Source: Acidimicrobiaceae bacterium (GTDB lineage Bacteria > Actinomycetota > Acidimicrobiia > Acidimicrobiales > Bog-793). From it: a DNA stretch of 34,950 nucleotides. Positions 15,372-22,022 of this stretch are shown here, piece by piece. The notes under the pieces were generated by a model, which was not told the DNA's origin, searched no databases, and saw nothing but the letters and a program-made list of their open reading frames with translations. Positions within the stretch are counted from its first letter, which is position 1. Every line of letters starts with the position of its first letter. Made by a program: the position numbers and the translations under genes. The DNA lies in NCBI GenBank assembly GCA_003166375.1, contig PMVZ01000242.1:36622-71571 (forward strand). The letters are read 5' to 3'.

Positions 15372-15758
15372 ATGCCGATGAGGGAGGACTGTCGCCACTA
15401 CCAGAGCCGCACTTACGCGAGCGGAGAGGTCGCGAGATTCTGCGTGCTCGACATGGCACCGGACGCGCCGTGGCGGTGCCCGGACAACTGCCCCGTCTAC
15501 GAGCGGCGCCTTGCTGACGCAGGCTGGACTCACGGCAAGCTCGTCGAACCACCCCTCGAGCCGGAGCCGCCCGACGTGCCCGCCGCGGACGCTGCCGACC
15601 TGCTCGAGAACGCCGAAGAGATCATTTCCGCGGTGGCTCCCGACGCAATCACCGAAGCCCGCAAGCGAGAGCGCAAGGAGGAGCGGCGCTCGGGCTCCGG
15701 CGGTGGTTTCGGTCCCCGTGGCTGGTTCAAGCGCAAGGGCTCCCCGCCCACCCGGTGA
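15372..15758 (+). CDS. Small four-cysteine protein within the SUF operon
   Basis: I do not recognise a named family. The 128-aa protein has two parts. Residues 1-46 hold four cysteines, Cys7, Cys24, Cys36 and Cys40, in MREDCRHYQSRTYASGEVA followed by FCVLDMAPDAPWRCPDNCPVYE, a spacing able to bind a metal or an Fe-S cluster. The rest is acidic, then strongly basic (RKRERKEERR), ending in a Gly/Arg tail with KRKG. It lies between sufB and sufD in the same orientation, with 70 bp before and 32 bp after, so a role in Fe-S metabolism is inferred from position only. ATG 15372 fits a TAACGT box 8 nt upstream; ATG 15378 is possible. It is probably soluble and cytoplasmic. Confidence 0.75.
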   Translation: MPMREDCRHYQSRTYASGEVARFCVLDMAPDAPWRCPDNCPVYERRLADAGWTHGKLVEPPLEPEPPDVPAADAADLLENAEEIISAVAPDAITEARKRERKEERRSGSGGGFGPRGWFKRKGSPPTR

Positions 15759-15769
15759 CGGGTGTCCGG

Positions 15770-15775
15770 TAGCCT
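15770..15775 (+). promoter_or_regulatory. Weak -10-like box (TAGCCT) before sufD
   Basis: TAGCCT ends 15 nt before the sufD ATG, with no clear -35. The same hexamer is the -10 of the RmlC-like gene. No ribosome site is visible before sufD. Confidence 0.25.
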
Positions 15776-15790
15776 CCTGCCCAGATCACG

Positions 15791-17143
15791 ATGCAATTAC
15801 CCGTTTCCTACAGCGCTCGAGCCGCGCGGTCTCTCGGCGGCCCGGAGTGGCTCGCCCAGCGGCGTCTCGACGGGCTGGACAAGTTTGCTGCCAGCCCGCC
15901 GCCGGTAGTCGACGAGGACCTCTGGCGTTACAGCCGGATATCCGAGCTCGACCTCGAGCAGTATGTGCCGAGCGGGACCGGTGCCACGGCCGGGCTGCGG
16001 CCGAGGCTCGAAGCTGACGCGTGGCCACAGTCGGCCGCCCTTTTGGAGCACGTCGGCGAGCGTTCCGGTCTCGCCGTTGTCGTCGACGGCGCCCTGGTCT
16101 CCTTCGAGCTGTCCGCCGCGGCGAGCGCCAGCGGGACGGTTCTCGGCAGCGTCCTCGACAACCCCCGGGGTTCGGAGGTCCTCGACCAGGTGACGAGGCT
16201 GAACTCAGCGACCGGGAAGGAAGAGCACGAGCCCGACGTGTTCGATCATCTTGCCGACGCTTTTCTCCGCGATGCGGTTGTGCTCTCGGTTCCCGCCCGG
16301 GCGCGCGTCGATCATCCGATCGTCATCGTGCACCTGCTCGGTTCGCGCGGAGCCGACGAGGTGGCTCAGGCTGTCTCCGCGCGTACCGTGATCGAGCTCG
16401 GCGAGGCGGCCGAAGCGACCGTGATCGAGATCTTCGTCTCGGGCGACGGCGCGCTTTTCGTGGTGCCGATCGTCGATATCGCCGTCGGGGATGCAGCGCT
16501 CTTGTCCTACAACGCCATCCAGCAGCTCGGTGCCGGAGCCTGGCAGCTCGGGCATCAGCGGATGCGCGCAGGTCGGGACTCGAGGCTCCGCACGTTCACG
16601 GCCTCGCTCGGCGGCGAGTACGCACGTTTCCGCACCGAGTCCGTACTGGCGGGTCAGGGCGGCAGTGCCGAGCTCCTGGCCGCCTACCTAGGCGACGGGA
16701 CCCAGATGCACGACTTCCGCACGCTCCAGGAGCATGGAGCGCCGCGCACCAAGAGCGACCTTGTCTTCAAGGGCGCCGTCGGGGGCACGGCGCGCTCGGT
16801 GTACTCGGGGCTCATCAGGATGCGGCACGGTGCAAAGGGCGCCGACGCCTTCCAGACGAACCGGAATCTCGTGCTCAGCGACGGCGCACACGCGGACTCG
16901 GTTCCCAACCTCGACATCGAGGAGAACGACGTCCGGTGCTCGCATGCGTCAGCCGTCGGCCAAATCGACCGTGAGCAGCGCTTCTACCTCGAGTCTCGGG
17001 GCGTCCCGCCCGCCGTTGCCGAGCGACTGATCCTGCTGGGCTTCTTCGAGGACCTCTGGGTGCGCATCGCAGCCCCGGGCGTTCGCGCCCATCTCGCCGC
17101 GGCGGTCGCAGCGCGACTGGACGGTGTCACCGGTGGGAGCTGA
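15791..17143 (+). CDS. sufD: Fe-S cluster assembly protein SufD
   Basis: This 450-aa partner of SufB in the SufBC2D scaffold complex is involved in iron entry and cluster formation. The N-terminal helical part has the SufD pattern PEWLAQRRLDGLDKFAASPPPVVDEDLWRYSRI. The beta-helix core includes VGDAALLSYNAIQQLG and LGGEYARFRTESVLAGQGGSAEL. The C-terminal core has GAPRTKSDLVFKGAVGGTARSVYSGLIRM and QTNRNLVLSDGAHADSVPNLDIEENDVRCSHASAVGQID, where His/Cys near the end match SufB/SufD ligands. It ends with the usual ESRGVPPAVAERLILLGFFED. The stop is 4 bp before the Rieske gene's GTG. Length is typical. Confidence 0.95.
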   Translation: MQLPVSYSARAARSLGGPEWLAQRRLDGLDKFAASPPPVVDEDLWRYSRISELDLEQYVPSGTGATAGLRPRLEADAWPQSAALLEHVGERSGLAVVVDGALVSFELSAAASASGTVLGSVLDNPRGSEVLDQVTRLNSATGKEEHEPDVFDHLADAFLRDAVVLSVPARARVDHPIVIVHLLGSRGADEVAQAVSARTVIELGEAAEATVIEIFVSGDGALFVVPIVDIAVGDAALLSYNAIQQLGAGAWQLGHQRMRAGRDSRLRTFTASLGGEYARFRTESVLAGQGGSAELLAAYLGDGTQMHDFRTLQEHGAPRTKSDLVFKGAVGGTARSVYSGLIRMRHGAKGADAFQTNRNLVLSDGAHADSVPNLDIEENDVRCSHASAVGQIDREQRFYLESRGVPPAVAERLILLGFFEDLWVRIAAPGVRAHLAAAVAARLDGVTGGS

Positions 17144-17147
17144 TCCC

Positions 17148-17459
17148 GTGCGGGTTCGACTGTGCGCGACCGGCGACCTCGAGGTGGGTCAGGTTCGCCG
17201 GTTCGAGATCGAGGGAGGAGCGATCGCGCTCGTTCATTGCGATTCCGGTTTCAGGGCGCTCGTCGACGTCTGCAGCCATGAGGACTACCCGCTCTCGGAG
17301 GGCGAGGTCCTCCCCGACGTGTGCGAGATCGAGTGCCTCCGGCACGGGAGCACGTTCTCCCTGTTAGACGGCTCGCCACAGAGCCTGCCCGCCACGCAGT
17401 CGGTCAAGGTCGTGCCGATCGAGGTCGACTCCGGTGACGTCTTCGCGGTGATCAATTGA
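17148..17459 (+). CDS. Rieske-type [2Fe-2S] ferredoxin
   Basis: This 103-aa soluble Rieske protein has Cys42-x-His44 and Cys63-x2-His66 (DVCSHEDYPLSEGEVL and ECLRHGSTFSLLDG). These supply the two Cys and two His ligands of a [2Fe-2S] cluster. The sequence resembles the ferredoxin components of non-heme dioxygenases. In many actinobacteria such a gene lies between sufD and sufC, as here, so it is likely an electron donor or cluster acceptor in SUF rather than part of a dioxygenase. GTG 17148 is chosen because GGGAG lies 8 nt upstream; GTG 17124 would overlap sufD. The stop overlaps the sufC start (TTGA). Confidence 0.92.
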   Translation: MRVRLCATGDLEVGQVRRFEIEGGAIALVHCDSGFRALVDVCSHEDYPLSEGEVLPDVCEIECLRHGSTFSLLDGSPQSLPATQSVKVVPIEVDSGDVFAVIN

Positions 17460-18292
17460 CGGCCAGCGTGCTCAAGATCTCGGGTCTTCACGCCGGGGTC
17501 GACTCCCGCCAGATCCTGCGGGGCATCGACCTCGAGGTGCGCAGCGGGGAGATCCATGCGGTCATGGGCCCGAACGGCTCAGGCAAGAGCACCCTCGCGC
17601 ACGTCCTGATGGGTCGCCCCGGGTACGAGGTCACGAGCGGGAGCGTGACGCTCGACGGCGTCGAGCTGCTCGGCTTGGAGCCCTTTGCACGGGCGCGAGC
17701 GGGACTCTTCCTGACGTTCCAGTACCCGATCGAGGTGCCCGGCGTGCCGCTCGCGTCGGCGCTCACCGAGTCGCTCGTCGCAGCGGGCCGAATCACAGAA
17801 GCCGAAGCCGGGGCACTTGGAGCCCGTCTCTCCGAAGAGGCCGCCGAGCTCGGGATCTCGCCGGAGATCCTGGCGCGCCCGATGAACGTCGACCTCTCCG
17901 GTGGCGAGGCAAAGCGCAACGAGACCCTCCAACTAGCGATCCTCCGGCCACGGATCGCGATCCTCGACGAGCTCGACTCCGGCCTCGACGTCGATGCGCT
18001 CGGTCAAGTGGCGAGGCGCATCGAGCGCGCAACGCGCGAGGGCGATCCCCCCCTTGGCGTGATCGCGATCACCCATTACCGCCGTTTGCTCGCTGAGCTG
18101 CCCGCCCAACGCGTCCACGTGCTGTCGGAGGGCCGGATTGTCGCGAGCGGAGGACCTGAGCTCGCCGAGGAGCTCGAGCGGACCGGCTACGCCGCCTACC
18201 GGGAGGATGCCGCAGCGCCCGGAGAGGCGGGACTCGGTGACGCCGGGCTCGGTGAGCTGGGCCTCGGCGAGACGTTTCCCGGCGGCTTGTAA
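17456..18292 (+). CDS. sufC: Fe-S assembly ATPase SufC
   Basis: This 278-residue ABC-type ATPase powers the SufBC2D scaffold. Walker A GPNGSGKST is at 38-46, the Q-loop at LTFQYPIEVPGVP, the signature LSGGEAKRNE at 147-155, Walker B IAILDELDSGLDVD at 167-180 and the H-loop His207 in IAITHY. The SufC-typical MNVDLSGGEAKRNE is exact. It starts at TTG overlapping the ferredoxin stop; GTG 17468 is an alternative. The last 25 residues are an added tail of imperfect repeats (GEAGLGDAGLGELGLGE) not usual for SufC. sufS and sufU, which normally follow, are missing here: the next gene is convergent. The cysteine desulfurase must therefore be elsewhere or outside this locus. Confidence 0.96.
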   Translation: MTASVLKISGLHAGVDSRQILRGIDLEVRSGEIHAVMGPNGSGKSTLAHVLMGRPGYEVTSGSVTLDGVELLGLEPFARARAGLFLTFQYPIEVPGVPLASALTESLVAAGRITEAEAGALGARLSEEAAELGISPEILARPMNVDLSGGEAKRNETLQLAILRPRIAILDELDSGLDVDALGQVARRIERATREGDPPLGVIAITHYRRLLAELPAQRVHVLSEGRIVASGGPELAEELERTGYAAYREDAAAPGEAGLGDAGLGELGLGETFPGGL

Positions 18293-18371
18293 AGGCGCGG
18301 GCTCGAACCCGGTCACCCGGCGAGAGGCCGCGCGCCAGCAAGCGCCGGCGACCGATTTGACTACGGTCTGA

Positions 18372-18608
18372 TCAGAGGTTGACGACGGGGCAGGTCAGTG
18401 TGCGCGTGATGCCCTCGATGAGCTGCACCCGACTGACGACTATCTTGCCCAGGTCGTCGACCGTCTCGGCTTCGGCTTGGACTATTACGTCGTAGGGGCC
18501 TGTCACGTCCTCTGCTTGCACGACCCCGGGGATCTCCGCCACCTTCGTTGCGACCGTGGCCGCCTTGCCAACTTCTGTCTGGATCAGCACGTAGGCACGA
18601 ACTCCCAC
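18372..18608 (-). CDS. Lrp/AsnC ligand-binding (RAM) domain-only protein
   Basis: This 78-aa protein consists only of the small-molecule-binding RAM domain of Lrp/AsnC regulators: VGVRAYVLIQTEVGKAATVATKVAEIPGVVQAEDVTGPYDVIVQAEAE-type beta-alpha-beta-beta-alpha-beta order. The DNA-binding HTH domain is missing. The GTG start at 18608 has an excellent GAGGAGG ribosome site 6 nt upstream, so the domain is an intentional stand-alone protein and not a fragment of a longer frame; the longer open frame upstream is antisense to the MFS gene. Such proteins form dimers and higher rings and may sense amino acids, or modulate full-length Lrp. It is divergent from the MFS transporter at 18684, and its partner is unknown. 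Confidence 0.88.
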   Translation of the reverse strand: MGVRAYVLIQTEVGKAATVATKVAEIPGVVQAEDVTGPYDVIVQAEAETVDDLGKIVVSRVQLIEGITRTLTCPVVNL

Positions 18609-18636
18609 TTGTGGCCTCCTCGTTCGGTGTTGGCGC

Positions 18637-18642
18637 ATCGTA
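18637..18642 (-). promoter_or_regulatory. -10 box (TACGAT) of the RAM-domain gene
   Basis: TACGAT on the minus strand lies 28 bp before GTG 18608, leaving room for the GAGGAGG ribosome site in a short leader. Confidence 0.4.
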
Positions 18643-18671
18643 GCGGCGTCTCGAACCGATGGGCCGACACG

Positions 18672-18677
18672 TACCAT
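18672..18677 (+). promoter_or_regulatory. -10 box (TACCAT), leaderless-type
   Basis: TACCAT ends 6 nt before GTG 18684, with no ribosome site. It faces away from the TACGAT box of the divergent RAM-domain gene 30 bp to the left. Confidence 0.5.
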
Positions 18678-18683
18678 GGCGAC

Positions 18684-20105
18684 GTGGACAGCTCCGCGCG
18701 TTGGGCTCGCTTCACCCGGCTCGTCCGCAGCGCAGTCCACGATCTTTTCGACCAGTCCCAGGCCTTCGGCAGGCTCGCGCTCGTCCACACCGTCTTCTCG
18801 GTGGGCACGACGCTGGTGACGATCTCGCTGGCGGGGACCTTGTTCTTCACGATCTCGCCGGAGGCCGCCAAGGGCAAGGTCGTGCTCTACCTGCTGCTCA
18901 CGATCACGCCGTTCGCCGTGGTCGCGCCGGCCCTCAGCCCGCTGCTCGACCGGGGCAGCTACGCAAGGCGCACGTCCATGGCGGTCGCGTCGGTTGGGAG
19001 CGCGGTCCTGGTCCTCATGATGGCCGCAGACATCAAAGGACTGCTCTTGTTCCCCGAGGCGTTCGGCGTCCTCGTGCTCTCGAAGCTGTACCTGGTGGCC
19101 AAGGCGGCGCTGGTGCCGTCCATGACCGAGACGGACGACGATCTCGCGAGTGCGAACGCAAAGCTTGCCGTGCTCGCCACTCTCGCCGGCTTTGTGAGCT
19201 CTCCTGTGGCGGTGGGCCTCCTGCAGCTCGGGGCACCCTGGGTGCTGCGGCTCGCGTGCGTCGTGTTCGTCTTCGGAGGGGTGGCTGCGATGCGGCTTCC
19301 GAAGACCGCTGACGCCGTCCTCACCAAGCCGGCGACAGCGACGCCCGATGGCCAGCCCATCTTGGGACCGCCCGTTCCCGACAAGGGGCGCCGGCCGCAA
19401 GCAGCGGGGCGACCGCTTTACGAGCGCCCGCCGACCTCCAACCGGGAGCGTCAGGTGCGGATCAACGTCGCCCGCGAGCGGCAGCGGCTGGGACTCCCCC
19501 TGTATGTCCCCGAAGTGGTGCTCTCGCTCGCGGCGATGTCGGTGATCAGGGGATCGGTCGGCTTCCTCACTTTTTTCCTGGCCTTCGCCTTACGTCATCT
19601 CCACGCCTCGACGTGGTGGTTCGGTCTTGTGCTCTTGACCAGCGCGGTTGGTTCGTTGCTCGGGTCGCTTCTCGTGCCCGTGCTGCGCAGGTACCTGTCC
19701 GAGCAGCAGCTGATCCTCTACTCGCTCGTGCTGTCGGCGCTCTTCGGCGTCATCGCCGCGGTTCTGGCTTCACTTTGGGCCCAGCCGCTGCTCACCTTCG
19801 CCATCGGCTTCGCAACCACGGCGGCCAAGCCTTCCTTCGACTCGATCGCACAGCGACACGTGCCCCCGGCACTGCTCGGGCGCGCCTTCGCCAGGTTCGA
19901 GACACAGCTTCAGCTGGTCTGGGTGCTGTGTGCACTGCTGGCTGTGGGTGTCGGGTTCTCCCTGCAGGCGGGCGACGTCTTGATAGGCGTGACCTGTGCC
20001 GTCGCTGCAGGGTTCCATGTCTCGATGCGCCGTGCCGTGACCCAGAGCCGTATCGCGCAGCGTCAAGCGGGCCGGGGCGAGCTTCCGGGCACGTCGCCGA
20101 ACTGA
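18684..20105 (+). CDS. MFS transporter with cytoplasmic central linker
   Basis: This 473-residue inner-membrane protein has about 12 helices in two halves. The N-terminal half contains LVHTVFSVGTTLVTISLAGTLFF, LLLTITPFAVVAPALSPLLDR (motif A-like PALSPLLDRG) and further helices. A central hydrophilic linker of about 70 residues (KGRRPQAAGRPLYERPPTSNRERQ) is basic and proline-rich. The C-terminal half starts near VVLSLAAMSVIRGSVGFLTFFLAF. GTG 18684 is chosen because TACCAT lies 6 nt upstream; the open frame continues toward 18477 but overlaps the divergent gene. The substrate is unknown. Pairing with a ligand-sensing RAM protein hints at an amino-acid or related compound, by context only. Confidence 0.82.
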   Translation: MDSSARWARFTRLVRSAVHDLFDQSQAFGRLALVHTVFSVGTTLVTISLAGTLFFTISPEAAKGKVVLYLLLTITPFAVVAPALSPLLDRGSYARRTSMAVASVGSAVLVLMMAADIKGLLLFPEAFGVLVLSKLYLVAKAALVPSMTETDDDLASANAKLAVLATLAGFVSSPVAVGLLQLGAPWVLRLACVVFVFGGVAAMRLPKTADAVLTKPATATPDGQPILGPPVPDKGRRPQAAGRPLYERPPTSNRERQVRINVARERQRLGLPLYVPEVVLSLAAMSVIRGSVGFLTFFLAFALRHLHASTWWFGLVLLTSAVGSLLGSLLVPVLRRYLSEQQLILYSLVLSALFGVIAAVLASLWAQPLLTFAIGFATTAAKPSFDSIAQRHVPPALLGRAFARFETQLQLVWVLCALLAVGVGFSLQAGDVLIGVTCAVAAGFHVSMRRAVTQSRIAQRQAGRGELPGTSPN

Positions 20106-20226
20106 GCCACGTCCGCCTTCGAGCAAGGCTGGTCATCCGCACCGGTGCCCCGTGCCGTACTCCTGTCGAGAGGCACCCGGGACGAGCTCGGGGCAGTTCC
20201 CACCGCAGGCGTGGCGATGTGACAAG

Positions 20227-20238
20227 CCGCAGTTGCGG
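20227..20238. repeat. Small inverted repeat in the gap before the Tat gene
   Basis: CCGCA and TGCGG form a 5-bp inverted repeat with a 2-base centre. The 171-bp gap 20106-20276 otherwise shows no promoter I can support. Confidence 0.4.
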
Positions 20239-20276
20239 TGCGGACGCAGGCACTCTTTGGACAAGGGGGGCAGCAG

Positions 20277-20567
20277 ATGGAAAGCATCACCCGACGGAGC
20301 TTTCTCAAGCGAGGTGGGACCGGGGTTGCAGCGGCGGGCGTCTTTGCCGCCGTCCCGTCGTTCCCTGGGCTGGCGTTGGCCTCACGCAGGCCCGCGACGG
20401 TTCACAACGACGGCGTCGCTGCACCCGCAGGGCGGGCCGCCACCGGGCCGCTTGTCGTGCACATCCCGGACCCGCGCAGCGGTGAAGTTCACCTGATGGT
20501 CGGCACCCGTGAAGTGGTCACCCGAGACTCGACTCTAGTCGCGCGGCTGTTGCGCGCGGCCGGTTGA
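20277..20567 (+). CDS. Small Tat-signal exported protein of unknown function
   Basis: This 96-aa protein has a textbook twin-arginine signal: TRRSFLK at residues 5-11, then a hydrophobic core (GVAAAGVFAAVPSFPGLA) and an ALA cleavage site near residue 35. Only about 60 residues remain after cleavage, ending VHIPDPRSGEVHLMVGTREVVTRDSTLVARLLRAAG, which contains no cofactor motif I recognise. ATG 20277 follows AGGGGGG at a good distance. The gene lies 95 bp ahead of a DUF4331 gene in the same direction. Similar pairs are, as far as I recall, found in other actinobacteria, so the two products may act together. Function unknown. Confidence 0.8.
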   Translation: MESITRRSFLKRGGTGVAAAGVFAAVPSFPGLALASRRPATVHNDGVAAPAGRAATGPLVVHIPDPRSGEVHLMVGTREVVTRDSTLVARLLRAAG

Positions 20568-20575
20568 GCCAAGTA

Positions 20576-20618
20576 CCGCCGCCAGGCGGACCCCGCCCGA
20601 GCATCGCCTCCAGGCGAT
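20576..20618. other. Two small hairpins between the Tat gene and the DUF4331 gene
   Basis: CCGCC/GGCGG (20576-20589) and ATCGCCT/AGGCGAT (20603-20618) are inverted repeats with short loops. They may attenuate transcription or stabilise the upstream mRNA, setting unequal levels of the two proteins. No T-tract follows. Confidence 0.4.
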
Positions 20619-20662
20619 CTCCCATGACCCGGTCCCGGACAAACAGTGAGGTGTAAGAAACG

Positions 20663-21586
20663 ATGTCTTCTCACCGAGAAGCTCCCGAGATCTCACGGGA
20701 CCCCGTAGCAGACAGCGCGGACCTCTATGCGTTCGTGAGCCCGGACAGCCCGAGCACTGTCACGAACATCGCGAACTACGTGCCCCTTCAACAGCCCGCC
20801 GGAGGCCCGAATTTCTATGAGTTCGGTGACGACGTGCTGTACGAGGTCCACATCGACAACGACGGCGATGCCCGAGCCGACATCACCTACCAGTTCCGGT
20901 TCAACACCGTGCTCACCAACACCGGTGCGAACGACCTGTTCCTCTACAACACCGGCCAGATCAAGCATCTGAGCGACAAGACCTGGAACCGCAAGCAGTT
21001 CTATTCGCTCACCCGCGTGGACAAGAACGGCTCGCACCTGCTGGCCAAGGACCTGGCGTGCCCACCGTGCAACGTCGGCAAGAACTCGATTCCCGACTAC
21101 GCCCCGCTCGCCGCTGAGGCGGTTCACCCACTCGGCTCGGGCGGCTACGTCTTCGCCGGCCAGCGTGCCGACGGCTTCTACGTCGACCTCGGGTCGATCT
21201 TCGACCTCGGCGACCTCCGGCCGTTTCAGGCGGACTTCCTCCTCAAGGGATCGGCGGTGGCAGGAGTCAACACCCTCGCCGGGCTGAACGTCCACAGCAT
21301 CGCCATCCAGGTCTCGATCGGAGATCTCACGCGCGACGGATCCAGGCCGACCCTCTACAGCGCCCCCGCCTCGACCATCGGGCTGTGGACCACGGCCAGC
21401 CGCCAGAAGACGCTGATCTACGGCAACCCGGCCACCCACGCGGGGCCGTGGATGCAGATCTCGCGCCTTGGCAACCCGCTCTTGAGCGCCTTCGGCCTCA
21501 CCTACCGGGACTTCTTCCCTTACCTCGGCGACGCGTGGGACGGCTACGACAACCCGTCAACCCAGAACCTCCCAGTTGCCGGCTGA
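20663..21586 (+). CDS. DUF4331 family protein, short form
   Basis: The 307-aa protein begins directly with the family hallmark SSHREAP and continues DPVADSADLYAFVSPDSPSTVTNIANYVPL, FYEFGDDVLYEVHIDNDGDARADITYQFRF, DLFLYNTG, YVFAGQRADGFYVDLGSIFDLGDLRPF, NVHSIAIQVSIGDLTRDG and ISRLGNPL. Other family members usually continue well beyond SRLGNPL; here the protein ends about 35 residues later with a Tyr/Asp-rich tail. No signal peptide is present although many homologues are exported. GAGGTG lies 9 nt before the ATG. The function of DUF4331 is unknown. It lies between a Tat-signal protein and a His-rich protein. Confidence 0.9.
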   Translation: MSSHREAPEISRDPVADSADLYAFVSPDSPSTVTNIANYVPLQQPAGGPNFYEFGDDVLYEVHIDNDGDARADITYQFRFNTVLTNTGANDLFLYNTGQIKHLSDKTWNRKQFYSLTRVDKNGSHLLAKDLACPPCNVGKNSIPDYAPLAAEAVHPLGSGGYVFAGQRADGFYVDLGSIFDLGDLRPFQADFLLKGSAVAGVNTLAGLNVHSIAIQVSIGDLTRDGSRPTLYSAPASTIGLWTTASRQKTLIYGNPATHAGPWMQISRLGNPLLSAFGLTYRDFFPYLGDAWDGYDNPSTQNLPVAG

Positions 21587-21590
21587 CGAG

Positions 21591-22001
21591 ATGGCTCCGA
21601 GTGGACCAAGGCCAGCGACGATGCGACAACACGTGCATTCCCACCTTGGCCCGGCCCACCACGCTCACCCCGGTGAAGTTCCATTGGCCGGGGAGGCACC
21701 CCGGCCGGCCGACCCGAGCCGTGCGGTGATGGTGGACGTCGGTGAGCACAGGGGCGCACTGGTATTGACGGCGCCCGCGGAGCGTGAGGGCTTCGAGGTC
21801 GAGATCCACCCCGCCTCGGACCCGTCACGGCACACGCACGTGTGGGTGCTGCCGCGCGTGGGACAGAGCGTCACGGTCTACGCGGCGGTGTTCCCGAGCC
21901 TGCCTGCGGGCGACTACGCGGTGCTCAAGCCGGACGGTTCGACCGGGATGATCGTCTCGGTGCCGGCCAACCAGTTGACGAGCGCCACCTGGGACCAATA
22001 G
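21591..22001 (+). CDS. Hypothetical protein with His-rich N-terminus
   Basis: This protein has about 136 residues. A His-rich segment (HVHSHLGPAHHAHPGE) is followed by a strand-rich domain: AVMVDVGEHRGALVLTAPAEREGFEVEIHP, THVWVLPR, VYAAVFPSLPAGDYAVLKPDG. That domain resembles small actinobacterial proteins I have no name for. The histidines could bind a transition metal, which is inference. The start is uncertain: ATG 21591 lies just after the DUF4331 stop, and ATG 21621 (starting MRQHVHSHLG) is about equally likely. It is the last gene of the cassette and converges on pckG, with only 21 bp between the stops. Confidence 0.65.
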   Translation: MAPSGPRPATMRQHVHSHLGPAHHAHPGEVPLAGEAPRPADPSRAVMVDVGEHRGALVLTAPAEREGFEVEIHPASDPSRHTHVWVLPRVGQSVTVYAAVFPSLPAGDYAVLKPDGSTGMIVSVPANQLTSATWDQ

Positions 22002-22022
22002 TGAGGACGGGGTTCGCCGACT

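Noticed and set aside
18298-18312. tRNA T-arm-like sequence on the minus strand (GGGTTCGAGCCC) after sufC
   Set aside because: With a 7-base T-loop the stem has a G-G mismatch, and no matching acceptor, D-arm or anticodon arm is found within about 80 bases. It is better read as a small intergenic hairpin.
18609-19400. Upstream extension of the RAM-domain gene to a 342-residue protein
   Set aside because: The extension is antisense to the MFS gene and has no domain. GAGGAGG before GTG 18608 gives a clear start for the short protein.
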